Translations under genes and position numbers: made by a program
From: Rallus limicola
Taxonomy: Eukaryota; Chordata; Aves; Gruiformes; Rallidae
DNA length: 64,000 nucleotides
NCBI GenBank assembly: GCA_022605955.1
Contig: JAKCOZ010000008.1
Span: forward strand, 10,046,001-10,110,000
Direction: 5' to 3'
Shown: positions 36,501 through 49,325 of the stretch, in pieces
Numbering within the stretch: the stretch's first letter is position 1
How the letters are laid out: every line of letters starts with the position of its first letter
The notes under the pieces: generated by a model
Seen by the model: only the letters and a program-made list of their open reading frames with translations
The model's database searches: none
Told to the model about the DNA's origin: nothing

Positions 36501-37389
36501 AGTCCCACATTTGCCCAAAATTATACAGCAAATATAAATGCAGCTACCAGAAAATGGGGGGAATAGTCATTAGGTCACTTGTCCCTCTGTGTAAATGAGA
36601 AGCTACAATGAATATTTTTTCATAAAGCGAGAACAATACTGTTGCAAATCAAGAAACAGTTCAGAGCAGACACCCCTGCAAAGGGCTCGGGACACTGTGA
36701 TCCACACTTCCTTACTAATCCCAAACAATTCATCACAATAAATACCAAGGTGGAGGATAATGAGACAGAAACCAACTCTGTCTTTGGTAGAAGCATCTTT
36801 CTGAATAAAAGAACAGGCTGGGTGTTCGGTGTGGCTTTCAGCACTGCAAAAGGAAACAAAGCTCGGGATAGAGGAAACTGGATCCCTGCATGGATTTTAA
36901 ATGTCTCTTTTGGTGATGGTCATTTCCATTGCTGCTGAAAATCACACCTTTTTTTTATAGCAGGGACATAGACGGTGATTTAAGTTTAAATGAGCTTGAA
37001 CTACTGTCAGGTGCCCTAGAGAGATGTTTGTCTAAGTCAGCCTTGGTCTCTGAGGATGTTTGTTTCTCTCTGCCATGGAAAACTTAGGGCTTCAGTGTCC
37101 TATCGCTTAATTTGATATGTTGCTACTTCAACTAAAATTGGCTAACCCATTTATTTGCAGTGATCACAGCACACACACTGATAGCACTGCCATATAAACT
37201 TTCTTCTTTCCTGGTGACCCTTTCACTGTGGATCAGTGAAACCCCAGGAAGTAGCTATAAAGTTCAGACATAAGCCAGCAGTTGATGATACCCAACATCG
37301 TCAGTAAGTTACAACAGCCTCCCTTAAGTGTTTGCCTTACCTGCATGGGATTTTAGAGAGAGATTTAGCTGATGTAATCAGCTGGAAAA

Positions 37390-37441
37390 AATAAATACAT
37401 ACATATAAATATATATATAAATATATATATATATACATACA
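37390..37441. repeat. TA-rich microsatellite
   Basis: Imperfect (TA)n with TACA and AAAT interruptions, about 50 bp, in the last intron. It is likely to be length-polymorphic. Confidence 0.9.
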
Positions 37442-40389
37442 GTAAATCGTATTGAAACATAAATTTTGTTCCCAGTGAATTTCATGTTTAACAAAGACTA
37501 TTTCCTCTGAACAAAGTGGTATTTAAGAACATTAAGTGCTTGAATGGTAGAGTACATATTTTTAGTACTTACCATCTGTATAGTATTATTTGAAAAAGAA
37601 TAGCAGGGGCAGGGGGTTGTATTGGCAAAGCAGCATTGTGCCCTTTCTTGTATGATCCTGCAGTTGCAAATATCACTTCAGGGGACTCTCAATTTACATA
37701 ATGCCTGCTAGGAAGGGAAAGCAAGAGAGCTTACTGATGGGGAAAAAAGGATTAAGTGGTGCGTCTCAGTCAAAATCTATTAGTGTCTTTTCTCCCCTTT
37801 ATATCATTGGGTCGGGTCAAATGGAGCAGTCAAACATGCCTGGAGGTGTGGCTGTCCTAGGATGATCGTGCCTGTAGAGTGAGCAATGTGCATCTTTTGG
37901 AGGTGTCCTCACCCCATGACAGCATTGGCTCAGCAGGTTGCTGTGTGCAATCCGCAGGTATCTCCCTCTCATAGATACATTATTTAAGAGTAGGGGAAAC
38001 TGCCAATTCGGATCTGAGTGTTTCCTTGCTCCTGCTCCCCCTGGGATGCTAAGCAGCTGCTCACAACGGTCCCCCAATGGAAAATGGTCCCCACTGCACC
38101 TGCTTCTCATGCAAACCCTTCATTACTTTGCAGGGCTGTTCCTGCTCCCTGTGGGGTGGGGATTCATATTGTTACTTTTCCCCTACCATTTTGAGAGTCC
38201 AGCTTTTGGGAAGACTCTTTGTTTTCCTCTTTAAGGCATCTTGAGAAGTTTAAAGTCACACTGGAGCTCATCTTTTAAGACCCACTGGGGTTCATCCTGT
38301 CAAGTATTTAGTTTCTCCTCCTTTTGTGGCTTGGCATCAGCCAGGTCAGGTGTATGGTCCATGCTCTGTCTTCTTACAGGCTTGGCTAGTCATCATGGAT
38401 GCTGACATAAATACAATTCTTTGGGGTTGTATTACTGCAGCTGTGATAATCTGTGGGTGCAATCAAGCCAGCTTTGTAGGCAGACAAGTTTTGCTTTGAT
38501 TTGTTTTTAATTAGATCAATGACTATAGCTGGGAAAAGCTGGTAGGTTTTTACATGTGAGCTGCTGTTTCAGACCTGGTGCATTGAAAAGTTTATATGAT
38601 TTTTTCCAGCCACACCAATTGATCGAATAATTAATATTACCTTTTTCTTGCAACTTTTGCCTTTCCTAATTTCTGTGGGGTTGACATGGCTCCCACCCAC
38701 CCACCTGTGCTGGGAAAAAGAGAATTAAACGAAGAAGAACTGCAGGAATGGGAGTAATAAAACCGCACTGGACTGACTGCTGTGTATTTACATGACTTCC
38801 CTCTACTGGTCAGAAGAGGGATATTTCAAATATACCCTCACCTCATTTGTTAGAAGTTAGTGGTTTTCTGTTGGTAGAGGTGCTTGAAGTGGTTCTTCAC
38901 TCTTTGTCTCCATGAAGCTCTGGTTGGCAGTGTTATGTGCATTAGCTGAATGGGGAAATTCTCGGTGCCTCCGAGATGTGCAGGAGGAATTAATTATGTG
39001 TCTGTGGAAGAGTTTAAAGGGAGCCACGATAGAGGCAAGGAGCTGAAGGAAAGGGAGAGAGTAATAGACAAACAATAAATACCAGAAAACGTACAACCTT
39101 TGCGGTACACTTGGAGGGGAGCAGCCTCACTTGTGGAATAGCTCCACTAGAAAGTAATGGATTTTTAATTAGAATTATGAAGGAATCTCGCTACATGCAT
39201 GCAAAATAAAGATAGCTGTACCAGTATTCAGAACTCAATAGCCAGAATGTGTTTGGCAGCTCAGAGAGAGGATAGGAAAAATACCTGAGCTGCCTGCCTT
39301 GAACCACAACCTGCCTGTCCTAAGAGGATTTGTGAACTCAGAGCTGCTCAGGATGGCCTGTCTGCTGCCACCACACAGGCTGCATGGGCTGCAGCAAGGC
39401 TACATCCGTTGCCACCTTTCCAGAGCGCATCGTTTATATACACACAATCAGTTTGGTGGAGGGTAAGCAGGAGCAGTTCTGCCTGTGTTCCTCTGTAGCT
39501 GGGGGAATCCTCATTATAAGTCAGCTCTAACATCGTCCTGAGACTTGGCACAAAGCATGTGAATAAAGGGAAGAACTGATGATCTGCGGATGAAGGAATC
39601 TAGATGGAACGTATCCCAGAGTCTGTGAGAACCAGCTAATGAGCAACTCCAATTACCTTTATAAATATCATGGATCTTGGGCAAACCCCCAGTGCCATGA
39701 AATGCAAAGGTAATACAGAAGTGTTTAAAGAAACCAGGCCAAATTCCTCACAGCTAATTGAGTCACTGTTAAGCTACCAAAGTCCAATGCATGGAAGTCA
39801 CACAAGTAACTCCAGTAAGTCTATGGGAGAAATGCCAGTTGGGTTTGGGGATAAGAGAAACGATCTGTAATCCTACAGGTCCACAGACAGAGTATGCCTG
39901 AACTTTCCCCATTCAATGAAGCATATCGATGGGGTGTTAAATCCCTCTTGGTATTTAAAATTTGGCAGAGTTGGGGCCACAATACAGAGTGAAACCAGGA
40001 GAAACAAATGGGATTGACTCGACTGTGCTTTTAGTTACAGCAGTGAAAGCTCATTGAAACAAATCCATGTCAGTGATAATATGCAGGTACATCTGAATTA
40101 ATATTTGAGAGGCAACATGTCACATGCCCTGATGAAATGTAAGGGCTGAACTGATAACTGAGCTGAGACCTAATGCTGAGCAGGAAGAAATCAAACACAA
40201 TCACTTTTCTCACAGTTTCAGCACTGGAGGATGAAGGGAAAGCGCAAAAGTGAGCTGCATAAGGGCAGATTCTCCTCTGGTTAAAAATGTAGCTTCACTG
40301 GTCCATACACCTGAAGAAGAGGGGATGATATTGGTGTCTTAAATTACCTTGTGACGTGTAAGTAGAAATTGGCTTGGACGGGACTGCTG

Positions 40390-40720
40390 CTGCAGAGATT
40401 GAAACCTGGCTAATGGACTGTGAACATCAGGCAGTCATTAATGGGAACATACGGGGCTATGGGGAGGAGTTTTGTGGGGCACTGCAAGCAGTAATGCAAG
40501 GTTTGGCTTTATTTAATACTTCATTAATGAGCTTGGAGAGGGTGCAGTCAGTGTGTTAATTAAAGTAGCAGAAGATATTAAATTGGGAGGTGTGTCAAAA
40601 AACAGCCATTGCTATAGAAATAATGGAAAATGACCTGGGGAGATTATAAATGTAGAGAGGAAATAACAAGGTGAGATGCAGCATGGGGAGAAAACAAAGC
40701 AATCTTGAGAAAAATAATCA
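40390..40720 (+). mobile_element. Ancient CR1/L3-like LINE fragment, downstream reverse-transcriptase region
   Basis: The + strand translates to TWLMDCEHQAVINGNIRGYG, then ALQAVMQGLALFNTSLMSL and, after indels, VAEDIKLGGV and MENDLGRL. These correspond in order to the NWL..R.QRVVING, GVPQGSVLGPLLFNIFINDL and FADDTKLGG blocks of CR1/L3-type ORF2. The catalytic FADD box reads AED, so the copy is dead. It directly continues the ORF2 segment found at 33310-33520, in the same orientation. Confidence 0.7.
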
Positions 40721-42839
40721 AAAAGCAGCTATTTAGAGGGTGGGAGATGCTTGGAAAGCTATAACACTATAAGAGACTGAACAGAGTTAGCAGATGGCAA
40801 ATTAGGCCAGTTTTTATTTTTATTTCTCTTTTTACTACTTTTATTTTTTTCCCTTCACCACTGCAGTTACACCTTTGCAATTCTCAGTCTAAATGTAGTG
40901 CCGTGGGCTGGCACCGGGCTGCATGTCTTGTGTTGATAATTCACCAGCATAAGCAGCTCTGAGGCCATCTGAATGCTCAGGGCTGCTTGCTCCGGTGTAA
41001 CTGCACCGAGGCAATGAGGTCTGCTCTCGCTGGGCAGAACTACAGGCAGTGCTGTGGCCTTACTGGTTACCATCAGCAGAAACCCAGTCTAGCACAGTTG
41101 CTGTAGAAGATCACCTGCACCCAGTGCAGATTACTAAACTTCCTTTTAGAAGGCAGAGTTTATATCTCTGGTGAGTTAGTCTGAGTACTAGAGCATGCAT
41201 GAGGGCAGGTGCTGTAACTCAACTCATGAGCCCCTGTAGTAACACTATAGTAGATGTGAGGGACACAGGAAGGGCATACACCGAAGCATAGTAGTGCAGT
41301 GAGGCGACAGTATACACCTTCCCACACAGCTGAGATCATGTCTGCTATGTGCTTTGTGCACCAGCTATAATGGGAAGCAGCTTGGGGCAGCCCTGAATTC
41401 CTCTTTTGTGTCTGGACGCCACATCATGGGTGTTGCCACCACCAAATTACTGGCAAGACAGGGATAAATAGAAAGCTGTAGGCTAGACACCTGCACTTGC
41501 CAGTGGGAAGATTTCCATCAACTCCCCGGACTTCAGTTTCCAGTTTGGAGAAATGCTTAAACCTGGATTTAGCTCTAAGCTGAGACTCACCTCGGTTAGC
41601 CTTACTATTACATGCATCTCCTTCTGTCATCTTACTTGTGTGCTTAAAGGCAGAGATGTGCCAAAGCGTCTTTCTGACAATGGTCCTTTATGTTGCCAAC
41701 TCAGAAGGTTTTTGTAAGTTTAAAGCGTCAGTAATACGACCTCACCCCCTCCCAAGTATAAGGAAAAAATAGCTATTTTCAAACAGCTATAGAAAACTGT
41801 AGCTATTCATTTTCTTATAATTGAATGTTAGTTCCATTGTCAACCCGAGCACATCTACAGATGCTGCCGTCATTTGGGGGTTGTTTAATTTATTTACCAA
41901 TAACAGTGAACAAAGCATTTCCACTCTAAAAATATGGTAAGCTTCCATCCAAAAAGAACATGCAATCATAAGTTTAGTGTCCCAGTGGGATTTTTTTTTG
42001 TATCTCTTTTTGAGAGGAAGAACGTTCTTATATAGAAAATAGGTTCCTCATCTGTATGTCTACACTTCACCGTAAATCCTGCAGACACCCTTATTGTATT
42101 CATCAGAAACAACTCAACACATAAGCCCTGGCCACTTCTACCCTCGACTTTGGTGTAGACAGAGCTCAAGAGATTTTATAAAAGCATCAGGTGAGATAGT
42201 TTGTTCAGTGTAAAGACACTAAGCAAATTTTTAAGAAAGATCGGAAAGAAGAATCAATCATGTCTTAAAAATCACTCTTAGCTTGCAGTAAATACCTGGG
42301 GCTTATATGGTCTTTCTGGCAACTCTCTGTCTTTCCAGGGTCATTTGTAATGCATAGCTCAAGCAGCACAGCAGTGCTGTGGCATCCGGTGGATCGGGAG
42401 AAAGGGAGCATGTGGGTGGGCCAGACGTCATTTATTTTCCTGGTGTCAATTATTGCCAGAAGAGGTTATTTTAGTTGTATGGTTTATTCTGTTGATATGT
42501 AATTATTATGCTGATTATTTCCAAATTTACTTGTTAATTATGATTTGGAGATATCTGCCTTTCTACTTCCAGATATGTGCAAGCTGTGGGAAATGTTTCA
42601 TAATATGAATATATTTCCACAACCCTAAGTCATTTGGCTAATATTCCTTGAACACAAAGAATAACTTCCTGTAACAAGAAGGCATGGCTAGCTCCAGAAA
42701 ACAGCTGATGTGCATTGAAAAGCATTTTGTTCAATCTGATTTCCCTGCAAGAAACAAATTAAAAGGAGCACAAAAGAAGTTAAATGTTGGATCTTGGCTT
42801 CCTTACATCATTGCACAATTCCCTTATCCTGTCATTTTT

Positions 42840-42869
42840 GGGGAGGAGGGGGAGGGAAGGGGGAGGGAG
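42840..42869 (+). repeat. G-rich, G-quadruplex-like tract
   Basis: Thirty bases made of G-runs of 2 to 5 separated by single A or AA, including four runs of at least three G. It fits the usual intramolecular quadruplex pattern with very short loops and is on the coding strand of SEMA5B, so it would also exist in pre-mRNA. Confidence 0.6.
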
Positions 42870-45800
42870 AGTAATGTCCATCCCATTGTCACTCCAGGAA
42901 GTGTGTTGGAGGCTGTTCCAAGGAAAATTAGAAACGCTACATTAATTCATTTAGGGCTAATCATGAGTTCAGTGGGAATTCTGTTGCTGGTTTCTGCAGA
43001 GGCAGGACACAGGATGCCCGTAGGCTTGATTTGGACATTGCTGAGAACCGGTTCACAACAAAGTTACCATCTGCCACCAATACCCTAATTTTAGATCTTT
43101 GCCTGTGTCCACAGTGCGTGACCAGGGTTAGCAGTGATTGGGGCTGTTTCCCTTGGTTCCTTAGTGCCTGCACTCACTTTGTGATGAAGGAAAGGGGAAG
43201 GTTTTCTGTGTAGTATGATGGGGTGTTCAACATGACAAGCTTGCAAGATGGAAACATCCAACTACACAGTGAGTCCTGGAACAGGCAATGCATCTTTGTC
43301 TGTCTTCTTTTTAACATTTAAAAGAGGAGAGTGTCATGGGTGGAAAGGGGAGGAATTGAAGTTACACCCGATGAAAGTAAAATAGTGGAGAAACTGTGAG
43401 ATTGGGGGAAATTGTCTTTGTTCACTGACTTCACGGGGGCTGTAGTGCTGCGTAGTGAAGATTAACCTACAGAGCTCTTGAGGAAATTGCTGACTCTTCC
43501 TCCACACCACCCCCAGTATAGAAAAGGGGACCTGGAGCTCAAAGAGACTGATGAGGTCCAGAAAGCTGAGTGCTTTCTGTGTGAGAAGATTAAAGAAATC
43601 TCACCATTGTGTGTCAGCCAGTGGCAACTATTTTATGGCCCTTATTTTGGTATTTGTTGTATCTGTATCAGATGCTTTTAGAAGCATCTTTTTCACTTTA
43701 GAGTTTCAAAAACTATATGGAATTCCTTTGAATTGGGGGCGGGAAGATGCTCATCCCCTTTTTAAATCAAGTTTTGAAATTTTCGTGCTTGTTTATTGAA
43801 AGTGGAAACATTAGATCTGTTTATGTGTATAAGAAATGTTTATACAGCTTGTACATGCAGCTGTAGGATGGGAGTAGTACTGGAAGTCCCATACTGTTAC
43901 GTAGGAAGATGTTTTGATACATCTGGGAGAATGTAAGCAAGTAGGTCAGTGGATTATGACTTAATGGTTTGGAGCAGAGGCAAAATTGGGGGGGAGTAGT
44001 GGCAAAGTATTGCTGGAGAAAAAGTAACAAATGGAAAATCTGAACATTGACTTAGGATAAAAATATCACTGGAGAAAACTGCACAAAGTCAAATGTACGT
44101 GTACAGCACAGTCCAGTCATGCTTAACACATCCGACTCCTGGCTCTACCTTGGGAGAAACAGCCAGCAAGTGTGTGTCAGTACAGCACACAAGGGGGGTT
44201 TATCAGTAAAATTTCCCCTCAGACTCTTCCACTTCTAACTAATCACTAATACACCAGCAAGAGCAATGCAAATTGTTTATACGATTCTATAAATATTGAA
44301 ATACTCGGGGTTCTGTTGTACTTGGCATAGATGCCTAGATGTGAAAGGCAGGACCTTTTGATTAGTTGACAGATCACATATAATGGAGAAAGCTGCTGCT
44401 GTTTTACATTCTCCTAAAACCATATCCATCTTAGTCCACCTGAAAACATCCCTGCTTTGCAAAGTGGAGTTCCTGGGTCAGAGAATTGTTTGTATATATT
44501 AGTCATATGCAAACGCCACATAAAGGGTCTTTTAAAGAAAGCAGTTGAGGTTGTGCCTGAGTGATCCACTTTGTTGGGATAACTCATGCTGGTGGCTTAC
44601 CTTTTGCTAACAGGCTCTCGAAATGAGGTTAGTGGTGAACAGACCAGAAAAGATAAATGATATCAAATATGCCAGGATGGCATAGCTCATATTGGAAGGG
44701 AGGAAGCAGATAAAAGTATTTCATTGATGCATGTTGAGTTTCTAGTTGTTAGTTGAATGGAGCACTTTTTCTAAGCACATCCCACGGGTTTTCATATTAG
44801 CTCAGGGTCTGGCCTCACTTTTTATGTATAGTGTTATGCTTTCATAAGTACCAGAAACTTCTTTCTTCTCAGGGCAGGATAGGACCAAATTGAGGGCCTT
44901 CCATGTTTGAAATACATTGTGTGTATGGCACAGAGGTATTCCATCAAGTTGTGTTTCAGCAATAGATGTTGATCAGGCTATTGGTCTTTTCTGATCCCAG
45001 TTACTCAGCAACCAGTCCTATGAGGTTGTAGCTGCATTCAGGGAGAGGTATTGGTGTTTGATGTGGGAGGAAGCAGACAACAAGAAGGGGAAAGTACAGG
45101 TTGAATATCGGGAAAGTTATCATCAGTAAGGTCTAGTGACTGTTCAGCTGACAGACACATCTGCCTGAGGGTGCAGGATGGTAATGGAGAAGGACTCAGG
45201 CAGCAAAGGCAAAAATCTTTCTTCCTTCTCTGAAGCCTCTGCAGAGGACAGCCTAAGCTCTAGTGCTCATCCCATTGCTTTAGTCAGCTTCGTTACTGCA
45301 GTCACAGAGTCCCTGCAAAAAGCACTGAAGGATTGTCCCTTCTAGGAGAAGTTATTGAGCATTGTCTTCAGCAACCACTGCTTGGCCACTGTAATACTGG
45401 GGAGCTGGCTCAGAGGTGACCAAAGTGAAGAGACAGTTGTAGGAGCTGGACTGTGAGCAAGGGTCTGATCTGCGTTAGCTTTTTTGATCAGCTCTAGTTC
45501 TGTGGTGGTGACAAATCTTCAACCTTTCCCACTGGGACATGTGAATATCATTTGGAACAGTCATGTTTTCATCCCCACAATAATACCTTCAGTGAGTTCA
45601 AGTTGTCAGGAGGCTCTGACCTTGATGGCATAACCCATATAGCATTGGGGGAATGTCTTTCACATGGAGAGTTGTCGGCCATCTCTGTGCTGTCACAGTG
45701 AAGGACAAGAGCAGGGTTACAAGAGCAGGGGTTACAGCACTGAGTAAAACAGCACAGGAGCCCACCCAGAGAGATGTGACTGCACACCTCTTCTGCAGAG

Positions 45801-46399
45801 CGTGCCTGAGTATGGATGTGTACATCTCTAAAATTCACTGCTGCCTAATTTCCCTTCTTCAAAATATCAACCAATTTCTAGTGCCAAGGAACCTAATAAT
45901 CTATTTATTAAAATGAGACAGACAATAAGTTTGTGTGGGGAAATGTTAAGGCAGTGCACATTGATCATGCTGATTTAGGACTGTACTGCCATTGCAGCGT
46001 TTCCAGAGACAAATTCTTTGCAGCTAATTGCATTATAAATTCTGCTAAACCATTTTCATAAGGTATTTCCCTTAGATATAAGCCCTTCATCAAAAAATAA
46101 AACCAAAAAGAGCAAAGGAGCAGTTGTGGGTTTTTTTCCTAATTAAATGTTAAATGAAAGTAAGACGAGAGAGGGGGGGGAAATGCAAATTATGTTAATT
46201 AAATGCTAAGTCTGCTGTAAGGGGCTAGTTTTAAACATCATGGGACATGTTGAAACTCATACAGATTTTCCAACTGAAATCCAAAAAAGTAGAGTCCTGA
46301 GGTATTTGTCCTCAGCCATGTTCCTGAGCCATCCCAAGTTAGGATTTTGATGTCACCGAATTTCAGATGTGGTAATTTGGCATGTTGTGAATCTTAGCC

Positions 46400-46828
46400 A
46401 TCCTGAAAGGTGAAGGGTCTAGAGCACAAATCTTATGAAGAGTTTCTGAGAGAACAGGTCGTTTATTCTGGAGAAAGAGAGATGAGGGGAAGCTCTATCA
46501 CTCTCTACAACTACCTGAGAGGAAGTTATAGCCAGGTGGAGGCTGATCTCTTCTCCCAAGAGACAAGTTACAGGACAAGAGGAAATGTCATCAACTCATG
46601 CTATGGGAAGTTTAGATTGGATATTAGGAACAATTTCTTCATCCAAAGGGCTGTCAAGCACTGGAACAGGCTGCCCATGGAAGTGGTTGAGTCACCATCC
46701 CTGGAGATATTGAAAAGACATGTAGATGTGGCACTTCGGGACATGGTTCAGTGGTGGACTTGGCAGTGCAAGGTTGAGTATTCTTGATCTTAAAGGTCTT
46801 TTCCAACCTAAATGATTCTATGATTCTA
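46400..46828 (+). mobile_element. CR1 LINE, 5'-truncated 3' end (second copy)
   Basis: A sense-strand CR1 3' fragment. A frame from 46410 stays open for 125 codons and encodes the ORF2 C-terminal block: MKGLEHKSYEE, GSSITLYNYLRG, YRTRGN, a KFRLDIRNNFF segment and [20 protein letters not shown]. The element ends with GATTCTATGATTCTA octamers at about 46813-46828. It is more diverged from the canonical block than the copy at 6005-6518 and looks like a different subfamily. The open frame is a relic of the transposon, not a gene. Confidence 0.93.
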
Positions 46829-49325
46829 AAAAGTGACCTGGATGCTGAGCCACTTTCATGGAGCCCAGGGAGCATGGTTCCCACTGCCATGCTCCACTGG
46901 CTGTGGCAGCCCGTGGCCGCAGGGTTACGCTGCCTGCAGTGGGTATCCTGGGCTAGAGACACCGACCAGAAATAGCAGGGATCGTGCACAGCCAGTATGA
47001 ACACCTGTGTTGCTCACCAGTGAGCAACTCCCCCTGATACTTGGTGGTAGCACTCAACAAAGCCTGTTTTTACAGGGGATCTCAATTGTTTTTAATCAAT
47101 CTGGGTCAGAAGAAACCGAAGCAGAGAGCAGTTAATTGGATTTCCCAAGGGAGCATAGCAAGTAGCACAGGACTCAGCCTGGCTTCCTTGTTTCCCAGGC
47201 TCCAGTACAAAGCAGCAGTCTGTCACCCACACTGTTTTAATATTTCTTGGGGTGACTGGGAGCAAAGCATGACATTTCTTTTCTTTCTTCCATATCAAAG
47301 GGCACAAATTCTCATTCCTTGGAAATATTTGTTACTTTGAGCATGCCTATACAAATTCTCTCCTTGGTTCCTACAAGTGACATGCTGTGAGCTTGTTTTA
47401 GAGAGTCCAAGCAGAGAGAGATCACAATCAGACCGGGAGGAGGATGGATCTCCTCTGGTTTTCATGTATGAGGTGTTTCAGGTAGTGCTTATTTCAAAAG
47501 TTATTTGGTAGCTTAGCATTTGGGGAACTTTTTTGTCAGGGTACTTTTACCAGGGGAAAGCTTTTCCTCCTAACATCTGTAGGAAATTGTATGAAAATTG
47601 GGAGCCACAGCTCCCTGGGTAGCTGTAGCTGTCAGTCTGCCATTGGATTAGGAGAAAGCATATTCTTTTCTTCCTCCTCCTCTCCCACTCCCCATGCAGT
47701 AAATTTACTCAATTACAAATAAATTGGGAGACAAATACTGCCTGTGTGGTTCTCTTCGAACTTAGATCATTGCAGTGGTAACAGCTGGGAAGTGGACACA
47801 GATGTATGAGGCAAGACCCTAGTCACCTAACTGTAGCCTCCTAAAAAATTGGCCACCCATTGTCAGGTCGCCCCACCACTGCTAGGGCTTTGGGGGACAG
47901 GGGCTCCCCCAGAAGGCAATTTCCATTTGCACCTGCCTTCATGCAGAAGGGAAACTTCTCACCTTGCTGGTGGAGCCCCAATGCCTGAAGTTAGGTGACT
48001 GAAGTTGGATGGATCAAGTAAAGCTGATGGAGCTGGGTATTTCATGGGCATCAGCACCGGCCAAGTGATTTTCCTGTGGCCCTGAGCTGGGTTGGTTATG
48101 ATCTGTTTGTCTGAAGGGGGAACTGAGGGGAAGTGGTTCCCCCAGGAGCAGCGGTTTGTGGCAGAACAACCATGATTAGACCTCTCCATCTGTCTGCTGC
48201 AGACAGGAGAGCCTCTCATACCCTCTTTAAAGGTGCTGTGCCCTGATCACGAGGATGCTGTAGCCAGCACACCTAGTGTTGAGTCCCGGATCGAAGGCTT
48301 GAGTTCCCTGCACGACAACCATTGCAGATATGTGTAGGAGCGACATAGGCCAGAGCTATGTATAAGAAATTTAAACCAGGGGTTAGTTGAATAAAACCCA
48401 ACCCTGTCATAAATGTTCCTCAGCCAAATTCACAGAAATGAGATGACTATAAAGATAAAGGAGAAAGCTTCATAAAATTATTGTGTCTTCTCAGAACAGG
48501 ATTTTATCCTGTGCATAGGTAATGGCTGGCACAGCAATGGACTTTCATCTGGGGGAGGGGGACATCTGCTTGCTGGTGGGAAGAGTAATAGCAACTCTTG
48601 CAAAAAGCAAAGAAGGGGGGAAGGGGAGGGAGAAAAGCATCTTTCTAAACTTTTTATGGTTAAAAAGGGCATTTATCATTCTCATTTTTTTGTGTTGTTT
48701 TTGCCAACGCTTGTTACGTGGTTGTTAATTTTTTAAAAATCATTTTAGTTTTTCCAAAAGTGACCATGATTTGTTACTTATACTGTAGCTTACAGAAGTG
48801 ACACACTTAATATCGGGGGGTCCAAACCTGGATATCTACCAATGGAGATGGAGATCAGGTAAATGCACACCTGCTCTTCCAAAGAGAAAAAGCTGCCATT
48901 TGGCAACTGGCTTGAGAGGGAGCTCAGGCTGTAATGTGAGCATTTGGAAGAGATTAGATTGAGTGCTGCCACTAATCACCAAGTTTTCTGTAGGCCCAGC
49001 ATGGTTTTGTGTGACAACGGTGTTTAGACAACACGCCATCTACCAGGAGACTCTGGGTCCCTGGAGAAGGCTCTGAGCTATGGCCCTAGCAGTAGCTGAG
49101 CACAGGTCCACCACAGGACACCTGGCAGGAGCTGTGGTCCCCGCAGATGAGCCCCATAGCAAGTACGATGTACCCCGTCTTACTCTCCCAGTCGGAGGGA
49201 AGGCAGTGGTGGCTGCAACAGAGACTGTGATGGAGAAGGCAGGTGAGAGGGAGGTGTCTGCAGGTAGATGAGAGGAATTATGTCACACCAGTGCTACACC
49301 TGTCATTTCCTCTTCTCTTTTCCAG

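Larger units (their letters stand above)
32045..49325 (+). other. SEMA5B: SEMA5B last intron (17.3 kb)
   Basis: This is by far the largest intron in the window, separating the transmembrane exon from the terminal exon. It holds two ancient sense-strand LINE reverse-transcriptase fragments (33310-33520 and 40390-40720), a younger CR1 3' end (46400-46828), a TA microsatellite (37390-37441) and a G-rich tract (42840-42869). It also has AT-rich blocks with homeodomain-type TAAT/ATTA cores at about 42420-42660 and an octamer-type ATGCAAAT at 46183-46190. No further coding exon is recognised; the exons on either side join directly in phase 0. Confidence 0.85.

Noticed and set aside
46410..46787. 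125-codon open frame that could be called a gene
   Set aside because: It is the remnant ORF2 C-terminus of a second CR1 LINE, followed by the CR1 terminal octamers.
48275..48310. tRNA T-arm-like GGATCGAAGGCT sequence
   Set aside because: It does not match the B-box consensus and no A box or acceptor stem is found around it.
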